Below are positions 63,740 to 64,000 of a stretch of 64,000 nt of DNA, piece after piece; position 1 is the stretch's first letter, and each line of letters opens with the position of its first letter. A program made the translations under genes and the position numbers. This DNA is from Mesorhizobium sp. LMG 17147 (GTDB taxonomy: Bacteria > Pseudomonadota > Alphaproteobacteria > Rhizobiales > Rhizobiaceae): assembly GCF_024297145.1 (NCBI RefSeq), contig NZ_JANCTC010000004.1, forward strand, positions 248,001-312,000, given 5' to 3'. A model generated the notes under the pieces. That model was given only the letters and a program-made list of their open reading frames with translations, was not told where the DNA came from and did no database searches.

Positions 63740-64000
63740 TCAGAACGCCACGCGGTCGCCGCCCTTGAGCGCCAGCATCTGCCGCGCCTCGGCCGGCGTC
63801 GCGACGTCCAGCGACAATCCGTCGAGCACGCTGCGGATGCGGCGCACCTGGTCGGCATTGGACTTGGCGAGTTGGCGCCCGTCGTAGAGGCTGTCCTCCA
63901 GCCCGACGCGGACATTGCCGCCCATCGCCGCCGCAATCGAGACCATCGGCATCTGGTGGCGTCCGGCGGCCAGCACCGAAAATTGGTAGCTGTCGCCGAA
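63740..64000 (-). CDS. BKACE (DUF849) family enzyme, C-terminal part
   Basis: Open to the window edge; 86 codons of the C-terminus are visible. FGDSYQFSVLAAGRHQMPM then AAAMGGNVRVGLEDSLYDGR and KSNADQVRRIRSVLDGL are the end of a beta-keto acid cleavage enzyme, the family that includes 3-keto-5-aminohexanoate cleavage enzyme (Kce). These zinc enzymes split a beta-keto acid with acetyl-CoA. First visible gene of the operon with the acetyltransferase and deacetylase. The N-terminal catalytic part is outside the window. Confidence 0.88.
   Translation of the reverse strand, partial: FGDSYQFSVLAAGRHQMPMVSIAAAMGGNVRVGLEDSLYDGRQLAKSNADQVRRIRSVLDGLSLDVATPAEARQMLALKGGDRVAF

Overview
The window looks like a chromosomal core segment of a rhizobial alphaproteobacterium, most likely Mesorhizobium or a close Phyllobacteriaceae relative. 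Three things point there: a high G+C content with strong third-position bias, gene neighbourhoods typical of Rhizobiales (cysteine desulfurase-sufBCDS-sufT-sufA; purC-purS-purQ and purL-bolA-grxD; alphaproteobacterial families DUF1127, DUF1476, DUF2259 and DUF3008), and abundant short palindromic intergenic repeats. I see no rRNA, tRNA, CRISPR array, prophage or complete insertion sequence. Nearly everything is vertically inherited housekeeping plus small accessory genes. The genus call is by recognition, not by a database search.

Layout. 1-9.4 kb: the 3' part of an AsmA/YhdP-type envelope protein, a divergent LysR/azoreductase pair, tyrS, a lipid-linked sugar module (GT2 plus LAB-N protein), and an alpha/beta hydrolase-PaiB pair. 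9.5-17.6 kb: the SUF iron-sulfur operon behind a probable Irr-type iron operator. It is interrupted by palindromic repeats and a GIY-YIG nuclease gene. 17.6-19.5 kb: GFA, TfoX and PfkB genes. 19.7-23.8 kb: recA with an SOS-type promoter, then alaS. 23.8-30.1 kb: phzF, a 180-bp palindromic element, GST, icd, trmJ, a probably frameshifted DUF805 gene, murI, and two small genes. 30.2-34.7 kb: rpsD with its leader, ttcA, an inositol-phosphatase-type gene, a secreted protein, and a Bcr/CflA exporter.

34.8-49.1 kb: purine synthesis on the minus strand (purC-purS-purQ, purL, purB), mixed with grxD and bolA (glutaredoxin/BolA iron-sulfur trafficking), a MocR regulator, membrane and lipoprotein genes, GST, the F1-ATPase zeta inhibitor (DUF1476), an HpcH aldolase, and two RBBP9-type hydrolases around a VOC dioxygenase gene. 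49.2-53.8 kb: a translationally coupled DUF2259/membrane pair, DUF2171, a P1 peptidase coupled to an ABC substrate-binding protein, and a flavin reductase. 53.8-56.6 kb: two XdhC genes and a molybdopterin-binding/MobA-like fusion that mature molybdenum hydroxylases. Just upstream lies what looks like a broken 5' scrap of a coxD-type AAA+ gene. 56.6-64 kb: secreted and small conserved proteins, an aldo/keto reductase, a class V aminotransferase lacking the desulfurase cysteine, and an operon of a BKACE-type enzyme (partial), a GNAT acetyltransferase and an HDAC-type deacetylase.

Four points deserve most attention. One is the GIY-YIG gene beside a perfect 53-bp inverted repeat inside the suf operon, with a second copy of the same palindrome downstream. 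Another is the coxD-like deletion scar in front of the xdhC/mocA module. A third is two factor-independent terminators with no annotated gene in front of them (30.23-30.29 kb and 59.62-59.64 kb), which may mark small RNAs. The last is the overlapping acetyltransferase/deacetylase pair.
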